A DNA stretch of 64,000 nt from Chlorella sorokiniana (Eukaryota > Chlorophyta > Trebouxiophyceae > Chlorellales > Chlorellaceae), in assembly GCA_025917655.1 (NCBI GenBank), contig CP084613.1, forward strand, positions 3,908,001 to 3,972,000, given 5' to 3'. How positions within the stretch are numbered: position 1 is the stretch's first letter; each line of letters opens with the position of its first letter. This document shows, in pieces, positions 21,017 through 33,610 of the stretch. The notes beneath the pieces are model-generated. The model had not been told where the DNA came from, ran no database searches, and was given only the letters and a program-made list of their open reading frames with translations. A program made the translations under genes and the position numbers.

Positions 21017-21998
21017 TTCTGCCAAGCAAAAGAATATAGAATCTTCCTGAGGCGCAGCTGCTGAAGCTGAAACCGGGAGGGTTCTGCAGGCCAGGCACTC
21101 ACTAGGTGAAAAACGGAGGCCAGGGAGGCGAACGTTACATCGCTGGTGTACACTCCTGCAGGGCAGTGCTAAGGGGTAGCTGTGAGAGCAGAGCGCCAGG
21201 GTTCAACCAGCTGCATCACAACACATCCAGGGCGGCGCAGTGTGGTTGGCAGGGCATTTCGCAGCTTGTTTCAGCGTATTATAAAGCCAACCGACAGCAC
21301 AGTATGCGGAAGCGCAGGCTGGGCAGCCTTTTGTGACGTACAATGACAAGGCTGAGCTTCCCCGCACCAGCTTTGGTCTTCTTTTTGCTTGGAAAGGATA
21401 TGATGGGCTGATCCGACAAAAATGTAACAGCGTCCATCCCCTATTCGGGCCAACGAATGGGCGGCCTGGGCTGGGCAGCCCTGGCTGCAAGCTCTTTGAG
21501 AATTGATGCAACAGAATCGTGGGAGGGCGCTTTTGATGGCTGCGAAAGCTCTGTGAAAGTGGGTCCAAAGGCTTGTGACGGCATGGGGACCCCACCTGCC
21601 CGGAGCGAAAGGAATCTACAGAGCCCGGCCAAACAAGACACATGCGAGCAATGTGACAATCAGTCAGTTCACTTACCTTCACGCCTGTCGAAGCTGTGGC
21701 GTGAAGACCGGAAGTGCCCGCCACTTTGCTACGTGCCCCTGAGAGTGTTGGTCGGAATGTGACCCGTCATGCGGCGAGCAGGTTTTTCAGGCACAAGTCG
21801 CAAGCAGACCCATGCACATTGCTGTTCCCGGCTGAAATACTCCCATCTTCTTGTATTTCGGTTCGGATATCTGTATGAATTGACAGGCGAGGTGCCTAAG
21901 CAACTGTCACCCCCGCAGGAATTACTCATGTGTTGCTGGCAGCGGCAGGCCTGCAGTGGCAGCTTGCCAGCAAACACTTGAGGGTCAAGGCTTACTTG
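21017..21998. other. Gene-free stretch between EXS gene 3' end and RWP-RK gene 5' end
   Basis: No supported gene. It probably holds the EXS 3' untranslated region (TGTAA on the - strand at 21137-21133) and the RWP-RK promoter (TATATTC-like sequence near 21035 on the - strand). A - strand fragment near 21440-21350 (CYIFVGSAHHILSKQKE) reads protein-like but has no flanking support. Confidence 0.4.
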
Positions 21999-24691
21999 TC
22001 AGCGGCAGATCCAACCCGCCGCCATGCTTGCCAAGCCCCCGAAGGTGCGCCGCCACGGCATGGCCAGGCACCACCGGCGCTGCGCGCCCAGCCGGGCGCC
22101 GAGGCCGCCAGCGCTCCGCGCGTCGTCATCGCTGCCGCTGTCTGGGGCCTCGCCGCCGTGAGCCAGTCCTGCCGCATGGCCTGCTGGGGGCACCAGAACT
22201 CCGAGCTCGGGCCGCTGCCCCTGCAACTTGCGCAGCTCGACTTCAATCCGCACAAACAGCCACTGGAAGCGCCTGCATAGAAGGGGGGTGTTTGTGGGGA
22301 GGGGGAAAAGGGGGTGACGTTCTGGCTCGCCAGGCAGGCTGGGTCGACCCTCCCCGCACAGATTCCTAGCAGCCCACAGTCCGCCTCTCTGGCACTCAAA
22401 TGCTGCAGCCACCGCCGCCGCCACGCGCCTGAAGGCCTCCGCCAGGGCTATCAGGAACACAACCACGTGGTGATCCCGCAGGTGGGGGCTCAGCTTGTAC
22501 GTCCAGGACAGGCGCAGCGCCAGGTTGGAGGCCATGAGGTACAAGTAGAAGGGCCGGCGGTACAGCAACGCAGGTCGCAGCGCGGGGCGGGCACGCCTCG
22601 GCGTGGGCCTGCATGCACGGGCAGACAGCGGTACGGGGTTGGGGTGCCGTGGTGTAGACATGCTGCCAGCGGGGCTGGCTGCCCCCGCAAGTCCAACGTG
22701 CCCCATGCAAGCTGGCAAGGACTATTGCTGCTGGCCCGGCTGCCGCCACTGTGCCTGCTCCCGTTCCTGAGGCCTTCCAGGGCCCACCCACCCATCTGGC
22801 TGAACCAGGAGATCTCCCAGTCGCGCTCCACGTCCCAGAAAAAGGAGTAGGCGGAGTTGAGAAGCGCGGCGCCCAGCCACAGCGGCTTCAGAGTGCTGCT
22901 CCACACCTCATCAGGCTCATGGAACTTCACAGCGCTCAGCAGGATGACCTGCAGGCGCCAGGGCAGGCAGCCCCAGTGGGATCTACATGTAGCGCGGCAA
23001 CCAGCATGGCCTGCAAGATGCGAAGCCCTTGAGCGCTTGTCTGCCAGACATCACGCCAGCCAGGCGTGCCAGATGTTGCTCACGTGCCCGTGCCCACCCG
23101 CCTAGTTGATTGTAGCGCCCACTGACCGTGTGCCCACCCGCACAACCACAAAGCACACCACTGCCCCTACACACCGCCTGCCGCATCACCCACCGGGAAG
23201 GCGGTGGAGTACTTGAGCGCGTTGAGCAGCTGGGGGCGGGCGCCCGTGTCCAAGTACACACGCACGCACTGCAGCAGGCGCCAGGCGTAGGGGGCAGCCA
23301 GGCCCAGCGGGATGATGAAGGAGGCGTCCCCGCAGGCCTGAGGGGGCGAGGTGGGAGGGTTGGTGGTGAGGGCGGTTGGGAGGGTTGGGGGACTTCAAAT
23401 GGAAGTTGCGTGAGCAGGAGGCTGGAGCAGTAGTGGGAATGGCCATGGGGCGTGCTGAGGTAAGGGCAAGCGGCGCAGAAACAGGGGGAGGGGCGCAAGC
23501 AGGATGGCTGAGCACAACATGCAGCCTGCAAGGCCGGGCCCAGCCTCGCAGCGCATGTCGCGCCCCCGCGGGCTCGCTGCACACCTGCTGGCTGGGCTGC
23601 AGCACCGGACCCGTCATCATGCTGCACACCGCGCGCTCGGTGTCGCTCAGCGCCTTGGCCAGGCTGGTCAGCACATCGGCCAGCAAGAAGTCGGCCCAGG
23701 AGACGGGCGCAGCGGCGTGCAGACGCGCCAGAGCGTGGCGGCGAAGAAGAGGCGGGAGTCACGATGGAGCAGGCCGCCGGGGAAGAGCAGCAACGCGAGC
23801 AGGGCCGCATACAGTAGCGGGGGCAGCGCCGCAGCCGTCTCGCGCTTGCCCCACGTCAGCAGGTAGGCAAAGGCGAAGCCGCTGGAGAGGACCAGGGCTG
23901 TGAGCGTGTTGCAGATCTGCGTCGCAGCCAGGAGCGTGCACCGTCAGGGGTTGGCACCAAGAGAGGCTGATGCTAACCTCCAGGCATCAGCCGTGAGGCT
24001 ACCTTCCTCATCCCTTCCCGCGCTGTAGTCTTGTGCGGACCACAGGCCGCCAGCCCATTCGACAAGTCTTGGGTGAACACTAGGTCGCCCCTCCTGGCCT
24101 GCCCCTTCCCCAGCTGCCGAGCCGGAACCGCACTGGGCAGCCCAGCCACCTGACAAACACATTGGGCGCAGGGCGGGGACACCTGCTTGCCTGGAACAAC
24201 TGGCTGGAGCGCAGCAGATACCGTTGTTCCTCGCTGGAGAAGCAGACGTCGTAGCGGATGCGTCGCCGCTCAAACACGCGCACTGCGGCACCCCAAAACC
24301 ACAGCATGGCCAGCATGGGCAGGAAGGGCTGCAGGGGGAAACGCAAGGATTCCGCCGAGGGCATAACTTATGAGAGGGGGAGAGGGGGCTGAGCATCAAA
24401 CATAAGCAGCCAACCATGCTACTTGTAGAGGGCATGACCTCATCGTGCTGCTGAGGGCGAACAGCCGGCCCCAAGTCTGGAGGCCTTCCGCATCACCTGA
24501 TAGTACAGAAAATACAAGTCTTGACCTTGCTTCCGCATGCCTCCCAAGAGCTGCAACGTTGCTAGCACCAGCGTGCCGTGCAGAGCTGCCCACAGCCCCG
24601 TCGCAGCATCGCCAACACCGGCAGCTGCTGTGGGGCCACGCCGCCCGACCTTGTGCGCCCGACAGCCTGCTGCCGGGTTGCGCCATGCCAT
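21999..24691 (-). CDS. EXS-domain (ERD1/XPR1/SYG1) integral membrane protein, no SPX domain
   Basis: EXS proteins are multi-pass membrane proteins: XPR1/PHO1 export phosphate, and yeast Erd1 acts in Golgi phosphate recycling and protein retention. Start ATG 24691, stop 22001-21999. Exon 1 has a membrane segment (AALHGTLVLATLQLL). Later exons give MLAMLWFWGAAVRVFERRRI (24.3 kb), ALPPLLYAALLALLLFPGG with LHRDSRLFFAATLWRV (23.8 kb), then VSWADFLLADVLTSLAKAL, AWRLLQCVRVYLDTG...QLLNALKYSTAFP (23.3 kb), KPLWLGAALLNSAYSFFWDV (22.86 kb), and MASNLALRLSWTYKLSPHL with AEAFRRFQWLFVRIEVEL (22.5-22.2 kb). These are the EXS signatures in order. There is no SPX sequence upstream, so it resembles Erd1 and the SPX-less plant proteins. 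A frame slip at 23703-23708 splits the conserved PLRPVSWADF motif. Confidence 0.88.
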
Positions 24692-25840
24692 CCACGCTCA
24701 TGCCGCCGCCGCTGGTGGATGGGCTGCAGGCGGGCGATAAATGCAGGGTGTCTGATCGGCAGGCGACGGCAGCCCAGGCAGCGCTGGTTGGGGCGAGCCG
24801 CCCTCCAAGCTGCTAGAACTCACCCTGAGTGCTGCTTATCGCCCGCACCAAGCATGCCATCGCCGCCTGACTGCCTCGCTCGCACCTTGGCACTAGGGCT
24901 GTTCAGGCTGGAAAAGTGCTCTGCAGGGCTGCAACAGGCCAAGGTGGTTGGGCAATCATGGACCAGCAGTGGCGGCACGGAGGCACGGTGCCGTCATCAA
25001 CCGATGTGCATAGCAGGCGCACGGGCCGCGCTTTGTAGCACACCCGCCCCTTACTTTTGGATTATGGAGCTGGAATTGGAGGTCTTGAGCTGTGAAACAA
25101 ACATGGGTGGGCTGCAGCACTGCCCGAACGGCCTTCAGCTTGCAGCTGTGGACCGCTGCTTGTAAAGTTAAGTTATGTATCGTGGATATAAGCCAGAAAC
25201 AACCTTGACGACCGAGGACGCTGGCAGCGTGCAAACGCAACGACCTGGCAGTCCGGCCTGGTTGCGCACGCCTAGGCTGCCAAGGGCAAGTGGTTGAGTC
25301 ACGATGTCATTATGCAACGGTGTATGTGGGATCGCTCGCTGCGAACGGCATGAGTACTGCTTGACCTGCAGCTGATCGATGTCGAGGGCTCGCCTTTTCC
25401 GATTTCCCAAGCGATCCATACAGCCTGCTGAAAAGATCGCAAGACTGAGCGACATGAAGGGTTGAAAGTCGCTGACTGCCCCGCTTGAAGGCTGCAGGAG
25501 GTCGTCCTTGACATCTGAGCAGGTGATTGCGGGCATGGTAGGAGCGTCGGAGGCGCCGGTGAACACTTTCCCCTCGATCTCTTTCACCCGCGCTTGAGGG
25601 GTTCTTTGCGAAGCGGCACTCGAAGCGGAAGCAGCCGATCGCGGGGCCCATACCATGCGCTCTTGGTGGCAGCAGGGTCGCTTGGGGTGGCAAACACGGG
25701 TTGAAGGCGGCGCGCGCCACAGGCAGGGACAGCACAGCGGTCGAGACTCGCTTCCAACAAGAGTGTCCCACATGCCAGGCAGCCAAGCGCTGGGCTGCCG
25801 CGCTACGATGAGCCAGCGCTAATTCAGCCAACACCTGTGA
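24692..25840. other. Divergent intergenic region between EXS and tomosyn genes
   Basis: About 1.15 kb with no recognisable gene; presumably two back-to-back promoters and 5' untranslated regions. An unspliced first exon of the tomosyn gene could lie here, since its first codons are unsettled. Confidence 0.4.
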
Positions 25841-28800
25841 ATGGCCTCACGCCCCCGCGCAGGGCCCCAGGCGCCGGCTCTGCCGCCCGCGGCAGCCACG
25901 CGGCGGCCAGCTCCTGCCCCCATGCCGGCCGTGGGGCGCGAGATGAGCGCCAGGACGCGCTGGCGGCGCACCAGCGCCACCTGGTGCGCAAGGTCAGCCA
26001 GGCCATGGCGCGAGAGGGGCTGCCCCCGGACCTCCTCACCCCCTCCTCCGTGGACACCAAGTTTTGCGGCGCCAGCGGCTCCCCGAGGCCGCCGACAGCG
26101 TGGCCTACGACCCAGCCCAGGGCCTGCTGGCGGTGGGGCACGCACGTTCCTGCAGATTACTCGCTCTCGGCAGCGCAGGCCTGCCTAGGGGCGCCCTAGG
26201 GGCGCGGCTGAGGGCCGGCGCTGCGCGAGGTGCATCGCCGGAGCCTGATTTACACGCTGTGCCCCCGCGAACAAGCCCCCCCCGCCGCTGCGCAGGTGGG
26301 CACCAGCGACGGCCGCGTGGTGCTGATCGGGCGGCCCGGCGTGGAGTGCACGCTGCGCTCCGCCTCGCGCTCCCCACCCGGCACCTCTGCTTCCTGCCCA
26401 ACCGCGGGCGCTGCTGCGCGTCACGCACGACGGCGACTGCCAGCTCTTCTCCGCCACCGCCCGCCGCCTGCTCACCAGCATCTGGCTCCAGGGCGACGCC
26501 ATCGACTCGGTGGCGGTGCTGCCAGGGAACGACCCCTACGTGCTGCTGGGCTGCGAGAGCGGCAACGTGCGCGTGGTGGCGCTGCTGGGAGACGACGGAG
26601 CCCCCGCCGCCGCTGCGCGCCCGCTGCCGATCTCTCCCTGCAGCCGTACCAGGGTGGGTGGGCCTGCTGGGCGGCCTTGCCCCTGGGCTGCTCTGGTTGT
26701 GATGTGTGGCGGCAGAGCAGCAGCAGCAGCAGCACTTCTGCCAGCCCCCATCGCCGTTCTGCCCCCCCGCCCCCCCCGCCCGCAGTGCTGGGGCAGGAGG
26801 TGGACGGCAGGGGCGGCGTGGTGGCGGTGGCGGTGGCCCACCTTCGCGACCGGCCCCTGCTGCTGCTGGTGCACCGTCAGTCGGGCGCAATTGTGTGGGA
26901 CGTCAGGCAAGCCACCTCCTTGCATCGAGGGGGGTTGGAAGGGGGCTGGGTGGAGTCACCTCCATGCATTGATGAAGGGGTTGAAGGACGGCTGGGCGCC
27001 TGCTGACTTCGATGCAAGCTCGGGGTGGGGGCAGCGGAGAGCGTTTCCTTGCAGGCAGGCGTCCGCGTCGCCCCCACGCCAGCTTCCATCCGCCCTCCTG
27101 CCTGCCGCGCGTCACGCGCTGTCGTGCTGTGCGCGCTTCCGCGCAGGGCGGAGCGCATCCTGTGTGGGGCGCTGGATGAGGAGGGGAGGCCTCCAAGCCC
27201 ACCTGCGCCTGCTGGGTGGGCGAGCGCGCCAACTGCTTCGCCCTCGGCTACGACGACGGCAGCGTGCTGGTGTACGGGGTGCCCCGCGGCGCTGCAGGGT
27301 GAGGCGGGGGGCCAGGCAGGGACGCAGCGCCCCGGATGCGTACGCGGTCTGGCTCGCCACCGCTGGCTCCGTGCTTTCTGCTCGCATATTGCATGTTTGG
27401 CGCTGCCGCATGCTCGATTTGCAAGACACCCCCCCACACACACACCACACCCACACACATACACACACACTCTCTGTCCTCCTTGCAGGCGACCCCTTCA
27501 AAGTGATAGAGCCGGCGGATGCGCAGCTGCTCATGGCGCTGCGTGTGGCGGGACGCGGCGTGCGGGCCGCCGCCGTGCGCTCGCTCTCCTTCCTGCCCGG
27601 CGGCGGCGACGGCGGCGAGGACTGCCTGCTGGTGTTTGGGGGCAGGGCGAGGGCGAGCCCGACATGCTCACCCTGCTGCCGCTGGCGCCGCAGCCCGACG
27701 GCGACGGCGGCGGGCGGCAGGTGCCCTGGTTTGGCTCCATCAAGGGCCTCTGCACGGTGCGCTGCCGCCTGCGCTGCCCGCCCGCCCGCCCCTGGCCGCC
27801 AACCCATGCCATCGCTTGCGGTAATGCGCCCAGGCGGGGTGTCCTGAAGGGAGCTCCACAGTCTACTGCCATCACAGTCCGTTGCTGCTGCCCCCCCCAC
27901 CCCGCGGTAGATGCCGGCTGCGGGTGCGCTGTCACCTTCCGACCCGCCCCTGGGGCTGATGATCCTGACGGAGGGCGGCCAGCTGGTGGTGCATGAGCTC
28001 GCCAGCTGGCAGCCCACGCCGCTGACGCTGCCCATCCAGGAGCTGCCGCCCATCACGCTGTCACGCCTCGTGCCCTCCGTCAGCCCCGCGCTGCTGGCAG
28101 AGCCGGGGTTCTGCCGCCGTCTCGCCGCGCTCGCCGGGGGCGGCGCCCCGCTGCTGCCCCGGCTTCCACGTCTCGAGGCAGCGGCAGCACCACGCCGGGC
28201 ATGCATGGCGGCCTGCCTCAGCACGCGCTGACGCTGGGCAAGGTGCGGGCATGCAGCCGACGCTGCGGCGCGGCGGCGGCGGCGAGCGGGTCGGTGCGGC
28301 GGCGGCGGCGCTCGCAGACCACTGGCCCTTTACCGGCGGCGAGCCAGCGGCCAGCCTGGCTGCTGGCGGCGGCGAGGAGGGTGGCGGCAAGCGCCACCCC
28401 AGCGCGCTGCTGTTCACGGGGCATCGCGACGGCCGGGTGCGGGTGTGGGACTCCTCCACTCAGGTGCCGGAGCTGCTGCTGACGGTGCCTGCCTCAGCAG
28501 GCCAGGAGCGGCTGAGGGCGGTGACGGCTCTGGAGGTGCGCCAGCCACTCTGCCCCCGATCCTGCTGCTGTCGCATCACAACGCTCCCCCTGATCATTCC
28601 TGGTGCACAAGATCGCAACGCTCCTCGGCCTGCATCCCCTTCATGTCTGCAACCTTGTTGCCTGCACAAACCAGCTAGGCTACGCCACGTGCGACCCGCT
28701 CTGCGCCCGAGCAACCCACACCACGCTGCGCCCCACAGCCACCCCGCCCGCCGCCGCACCCCCGCAGGTGTGCCCCTTCTCCGGGATCGTGGCGGTGGGA

Positions 28801-31800
28801 CACGCGGGCGGCGACGTGCGGCTGTACCAGTTCACCGACTGTGCGCAGGGGTGCACCGCGTGAACCTGGACGAAACGCTGCTGCCCTACGAGCACGTGGG
28901 GGCGCAGGTGGGGATGAGGGGGGCTGTGGGTGGAGGAGGGAGTTGGGTGGGTGGGGAGGGGTGGATGGGTGGTTGGAGAATCGTTTGGTGAGTTGGGATG
29001 GAATTGTGAGGCGGGGACGCTGAGGGCGCTGCTGCCTTATGCAGCGCCGAATGATGGCCAAGAGGCTGAACAGGCTGGTTCGGCTCTGGGCCGGCAGGCT
29101 TGCTAGGTGCAAGCTGGCTGTCCTAGCTTCACCTGACCTCCTCATGCCGGTGTGCCGCTGCAGCCCGCGGGGTTCCAGTACATCATGCGGTACAGCGCGC
29201 ACAGCGCGGGCATCACCGCGCTGGCCCTGGCCACCAAGCTGAAGCTGGCGGCGGTGGCCGACGCGTCGGGCGGCTCAGCCTGCTGGACCTGCTGCAGCCG
29301 GCGCAGCTCTTCTCCACCCCGCGCGCTGGCGCAGCCCGTGACGCAGGCTGTTTTTGGCAGCCACGTGGTCCCGGGGCCCACCAAGGAAGACCTGGCCGTG
29401 GAGCGGTGGGCGCCCTGCAGCACATGGTCGGGGCCTGTGTTGCTTCTGCTGCCGCTGCACGCAGCTGTTGCGGCACGCTGCAGTGCGCAGGAGCTTGGCA
29501 TTGCCCGCCGGGGCCGACCCTCGCGCTGGCTGGTCCCGCAGCGTGAACCTGGCCCGTCCCTGCTTTGCCTTTCGCCCTCATCGCATTTCGAATCCCCTTT
29601 CCCTGTCGCAGGGTGGTGCTCTTCCTGGCGGGGGCTGACAGCACGGTTCTGATGGTGGGCCTGGACGCGGGCGAGCCCCTGGGGCGGCCGATGCGCCCCA
29701 AGAACGCGTCGCGGCCGCTCGCGCTGGCGCTGCTGGACGCGTCCGGCATCCCGCTGCCCCTGCTGCACGGCCAGCTGGTGCTGCACTGGGCGCGCAACAA
29801 CGGCCCCGCAGGCTCCGCCGGCGCGCCCGCTGACCAGGCGGGCGCTGCGTCACGCGGAACCAGCTCGCAGCCCGACGATCCAGCGCTGGCTGCAGCCGCC
29901 GGCCGCCTGTCGCGTTTGAGGTGGGCATGCAGGGGCTGTTGGGGCGCATGCGCACGTTCAGGGTGGAACACCTGACGGCTGCCAGCTTGGCCGGCCCGCC
30001 TTGCTGACCCCGGCAAGCGTCTAGCAAGCGCGTGCACGCCTGACGCTCATCCTGCCTTTTTGCACCCCCGCCCTGCCAAGCAGCCTGTCAGAGCGGGCGG
30101 GCTCCTCGGCAGCAGCCCTGCAGCACACCGGCTCACGCCGATCCACGGCGGCGGAAAGCGCTCGCTCCTGGTCCAGGGCGGACTCGGTGGACCAGGGTGG
30201 GTGCCGCGTGCCGCTGGCTGCCCCTCGCGCCGCCGGCACGCGCTGGCTTCCTGCGGCTGCCAGCAGGGCGCCGCTCCTGCTCTCATGTGGCACCCCTTGT
30301 GCCAAGGTCCTGGCTGGTGCCTTCGTCTGAATGCACAGCGTGTGTGTTTCTTCTCTGCGCCCAAATCCTGCGCAGACGACCAGCAGAGCTCCGTAGAGGT
30401 GCATGAGCTGCCGTCGTCGGACGAAGATGACCTGGACAGCCAGCTGGCGGCGGCGGTGCAGGCCGTGGGTGGGTACATGGCCGCCAGCGTGCTGTTCCCG
30501 TCACTCCCGACTGCACGAGTCTTGGCGCAGCCACTGCATGGCCGGGCGCCGCCTGCTGAGGGTGCGAATGCTGTGCTTGCGGTGCAGAGGAGGAGAAGAG
30601 GGCCAAGGCCAAGTTCAAGCTGCCCAAGGCTTTGCAGGGGCTGCAGCGTCCAGCCAGCCGTGCCTCAGCGGCCGGCTCTCTTGCCGCAGCCGCCGAGCGC
30701 GGCGTCGACCAGCCGGAGCAGCCCGCCAGCCCAGGCGGCGAGGCGAGCAGCGCCGCGTCAGCGGCGCCGGCCGGCGGGCCCGCCGACCCCGCCTTTGACC
30801 CCGTGGGGCGCTGCAGGAGTTTTACGGCGGCCCCGGCCAGGGCCCCGCCTCCCCAGGCACACCCTCCAGCTCAGCCGGCCTTCCCTCGCCCCTGGACGGC
30901 CGAGCGCGCCGCCGCTGCCAGCGAGCTGTTCAGCCAGGCAGACCTGGTGGACTACCCTTACCTGATTGACGGCGACCCCACCCCCGCCGCCTACCTCCTC
31001 CTCTGCTGCGCCGACTACCTGCGCCTCTACTCCACCGGTGCGCCTGCCCCGCTGCTGTGCGCCGTACCAGCAGCAAATGCGTTTGTGAGCACGTGCAGGC
31101 ATGCCACTGTCCCCCTCCCCACCTGTCATCCGCACCCTGCTGCCCCTCCCGGCCTGCCCACGCGCCGCAGACAACATCCGGCTGGGCGACCGCAGCACGG
31201 AGCGCAAGGCGTCGTTCGAGGCTGAGCTGGTGCTGGCGGCGCCCTTCATGTCGGTGCACGGCCCGGGGTGGCTTCCCTGGACGGGGCAGACGCGCTGCAG
31301 CTGCACAGCCTGCCCGGCCTGGCGCCGCTGTGCCGCCGCCAGCTGGACGACAGCCGTGCGCTGGGCTTCCGCTGGGCGTGCCAGCCGCTGGCGCGCGGCA
31401 GCGGCCGCAGCCGCGGCCGGCACGCCGCCGCCCCAGCCCGGCTGCTGCTCGCTGGACGGCCAGCTGCTGCTGGCGGCACCGGGCAACGAGCTGGCACGGC
31501 TGGCGCTGGTGGCTGACTGCGCGCTGCCCGCGCCGCCTGCTGCGGTGTACAGCACTCGTGTGGCCCAGGCTGCGGCGGCCGCCGCCGCTGCCCGCCGCCA
31601 GCCCAGCGCCGGTGCGGGGTACCCGGTTCGGCTGGAGGCGCCGCATGGCAGCAACGGTGGCACTGCCGCCAAGCCAAGCACCGCTGCCACCTTGCATGCC
31701 GCTCCGGACGGCTTCGACGGCGTGGCTGCGGGCGCTGCCAAGGGCTTTGGCCGCTTCTTTGACCAGGCAGCCTCCACGGTCACCGGCTTGGCGACCGCCG

Positions 31801-33259
31801 TGGCCAGCACTGCAGTACAGGTGGGGAGGCAGCTGGAAGTGGCGGTCGTACTGCTCTGGGTGCGGCCGACAGCTGCTCCGGGCACCGCTCTGTGGGACCC
31901 TTGCTTCCCCCGCTCGCTGGTTTGCCGCCGGCGGTGGTGCGTCGCTCCAGTCGGGCCCTCTCCGCGGCACAGCGTCCCGCAACTGCATCCAACCCCACCC
32001 TGCCCGATAGCCACCCTGCCCCGCCACCCCCAACCACTTCTCCTGATCCGATCTTCCCTCCACACCCACAACCCCACAACTACACACCCTACCCACCCAG
32101 TCCAAACCCCTCTGCTGCTCAGGAACTGGACAAAGCTCGCGTTGCAGGACAGTCTGCGCTGCAGCGGCTGGGCGCGGGGAGGCGCCGTCGCGCGCGTTGC
32201 CGCCGCTGGGGGTGCTGTTTGCGACCCGGTGGAGCCTCTGGACGACATCGATTACATGCCCGAGGAGTGAGTGCGGGGACGAGCTGTTCTGTTTTTTCTT
32301 TTGAGACGTCTGGGAGCAGCGGAGATATCTGGGAGCAGCGGAGGAAGGCAGAGAGCCACCCCTCGTTGGCAAGCCTGGGGGAGGAGCAGGGTCGGCGGGC
32401 GCATTCATGGGGAGGGTACAAGAGCGTGGCACAGGGCGGTGGCCGAGGGGCTGGCATGCAACACGTGGGGCACGGGGCTCCTGTCTGCGGTTGAAAATCA
32501 GGCGCCACTTGCATCACCCCACCATCTCCCTGTCCGCAGCGAGGATGCGGCGTCCAACAGCGGCAGCGCAGCGGCTGCAAGTGGCAGCGGCGGCCCGGGG
32601 CTGGTGCACTCAACGCCGGCGCGGCCTCCGCCGCCCCACGGCCGCGGGTCCGCCCTCACGCAAGGGCAGCGCCTCCATTGTGTCCCCCGCGAGGCCGCCA
32701 TCAAGCTGAGGGGCTTGTTGCCCACGGGTCGCAGTAAGAGCGAGCGGGCGGAGCTGTTGGAACGTGACGCTGCCGCTGCTGCGGCTGCCGCACCGGCAGG
32801 CAGCGCACCGACCTCGGCACGCACGCCGGGCGGCTGGGCCAAGGAGCCCGCGGCCGGCGGGCCCACAGTCAACCGCAGCGCCTCGGAGATCAAGCGGGCG
32901 TATGGCAGGAGCGGCGGCAGCAGGTGCGCTGCGGTACGCTTGCAATCGTGCTCGCTGCATGCCGCCGGGTCAACTGCACCCCGTTCCTCTCGCCCGCTCA
33001 CTCTGTGACCACCTCTCTCTGCCTCTAGCCGCCGCTCACTGCCTCGCGTGCTGTTGCGACCTGTGGCTGTGCCCGCAGCAAGGCGGAGGGCGTGCGGGGC
33101 GTGATGGAGCAGAACCGGCAGATGCTGGCGGAGCGCGGGGAGCGGCTGAGGGCCCTCGACGAGCGCACGGCGGCGATGCAGGACGACGCCGAAGACTTTG
33201 CCTCGCTGGCGCGCAAGCTGGCGGAGCAGCAGGCCAACAAGAAGTGGTACCAGTTGTGA
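25841..33259 (+). CDS. Tomosyn/Sro7-like (Lgl family) WD40 protein with C-terminal R-SNARE motif
   Basis: Tomosyns (STXBP5) and yeast Sro7 regulate SNARE assembly in exocytosis. The N-terminus HLVRKVSQAMAREGLPPDLL followed by PEAADSVAYDPAQGLLAVG is the Lgl-family opening. Propeller blades follow: GTSDGRVVLIGRPGVE, VTHDGDCQLFSATARR, AHLRDRPLLLLVHRQSGAIV, ANCFALGYDDGSVLVYGVP, SALLFTGHRDGRVRVWDSST, MRYSAHSAGITALALATKLK, VVLFLAGADSTVLMVGLDAG, and later SLDGQLLLAAPGNELARLAL. The last exon (about 33080-33259) encodes NRQMLAERGERLRALDER...FASLARKLAEQQ, ending KKWYQL without a membrane anchor. This is an R-SNARE coil with zero-layer Arg (33164-33166), as in tomosyn. More than 15 exons. The frame slips many times inside conserved blades (near 26.08, 26.37, 26.42, 27.2, 27.64, 28.85 and 29.27 kb) with no splice sites. 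Start codon not certain. Confidence 0.85.
33080..33259 (+). other. R-SNARE-like coiled coil of the tomosyn homologue
   Basis: Heptads run LAERGERLRALDERTAAM and onward with hydrophobic a/d positions; the Arg of LDER falls where synaptobrevin has LDDR, the ionic zero layer. No transmembrane helix follows, as in tomosyn and unlike VAMPs. Confidence 0.75.
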
Positions 33260-33610
33260 TTCGGTGGCTGCATGTGGCATGTGATCATTGCAAGCAAGGT
33301 TGCCCACGACAGAGCAGGCGGGGCGCCAGCAAAGCATGGGCATATAGCGACAAACCAGGCAGAGCCGCATTACCTGTAAGCTGAAACCATTGTACAGCGT
33401 GCTCCGTCTCCAGCCCCTGGCTTTGTCCAGCCAGCGCCTCGGTGGCGCGTACTTCGCTTGACAGACCCTGCCACGGATAGCCACACGGTGAATATATGTT
33501 CGTTCGAATACTTACTATCGTATGTGTGGCGAACGATTGCCGCTCCATCCCTGTGACCGCCGCCGCTGCCGCCCTGCCGCCGCCCTGCAGGCAGCCAAGC
33601 CGCCTTCGCC
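33260..33610. other. Intergenic region, tomosyn 3' end to aminotransferase 5' end
   Basis: Has TGTAA at 33375-33379 and an AT-richer patch at 33488-33530 that is probably the aminotransferase promoter. Confidence 0.5.
33375..33379 (+). terminator. TGTAA polyadenylation signal of the tomosyn-like gene
   Basis: TGTAA 116 bases after the stop at 33259. Confidence 0.6.

Noticed and set aside
25168-25834. - strand open frames between the EXS and tomosyn genes
   Set aside because: No recognisable motif, no splice pattern, and they cover the expected divergent promoter.
33488-33535. Possible tRNA because of a GTTCGAAT word
   Set aside because: No acceptor stem, D arm or anticodon arm can be formed around it; it is in an AT-richer promoter-like patch.
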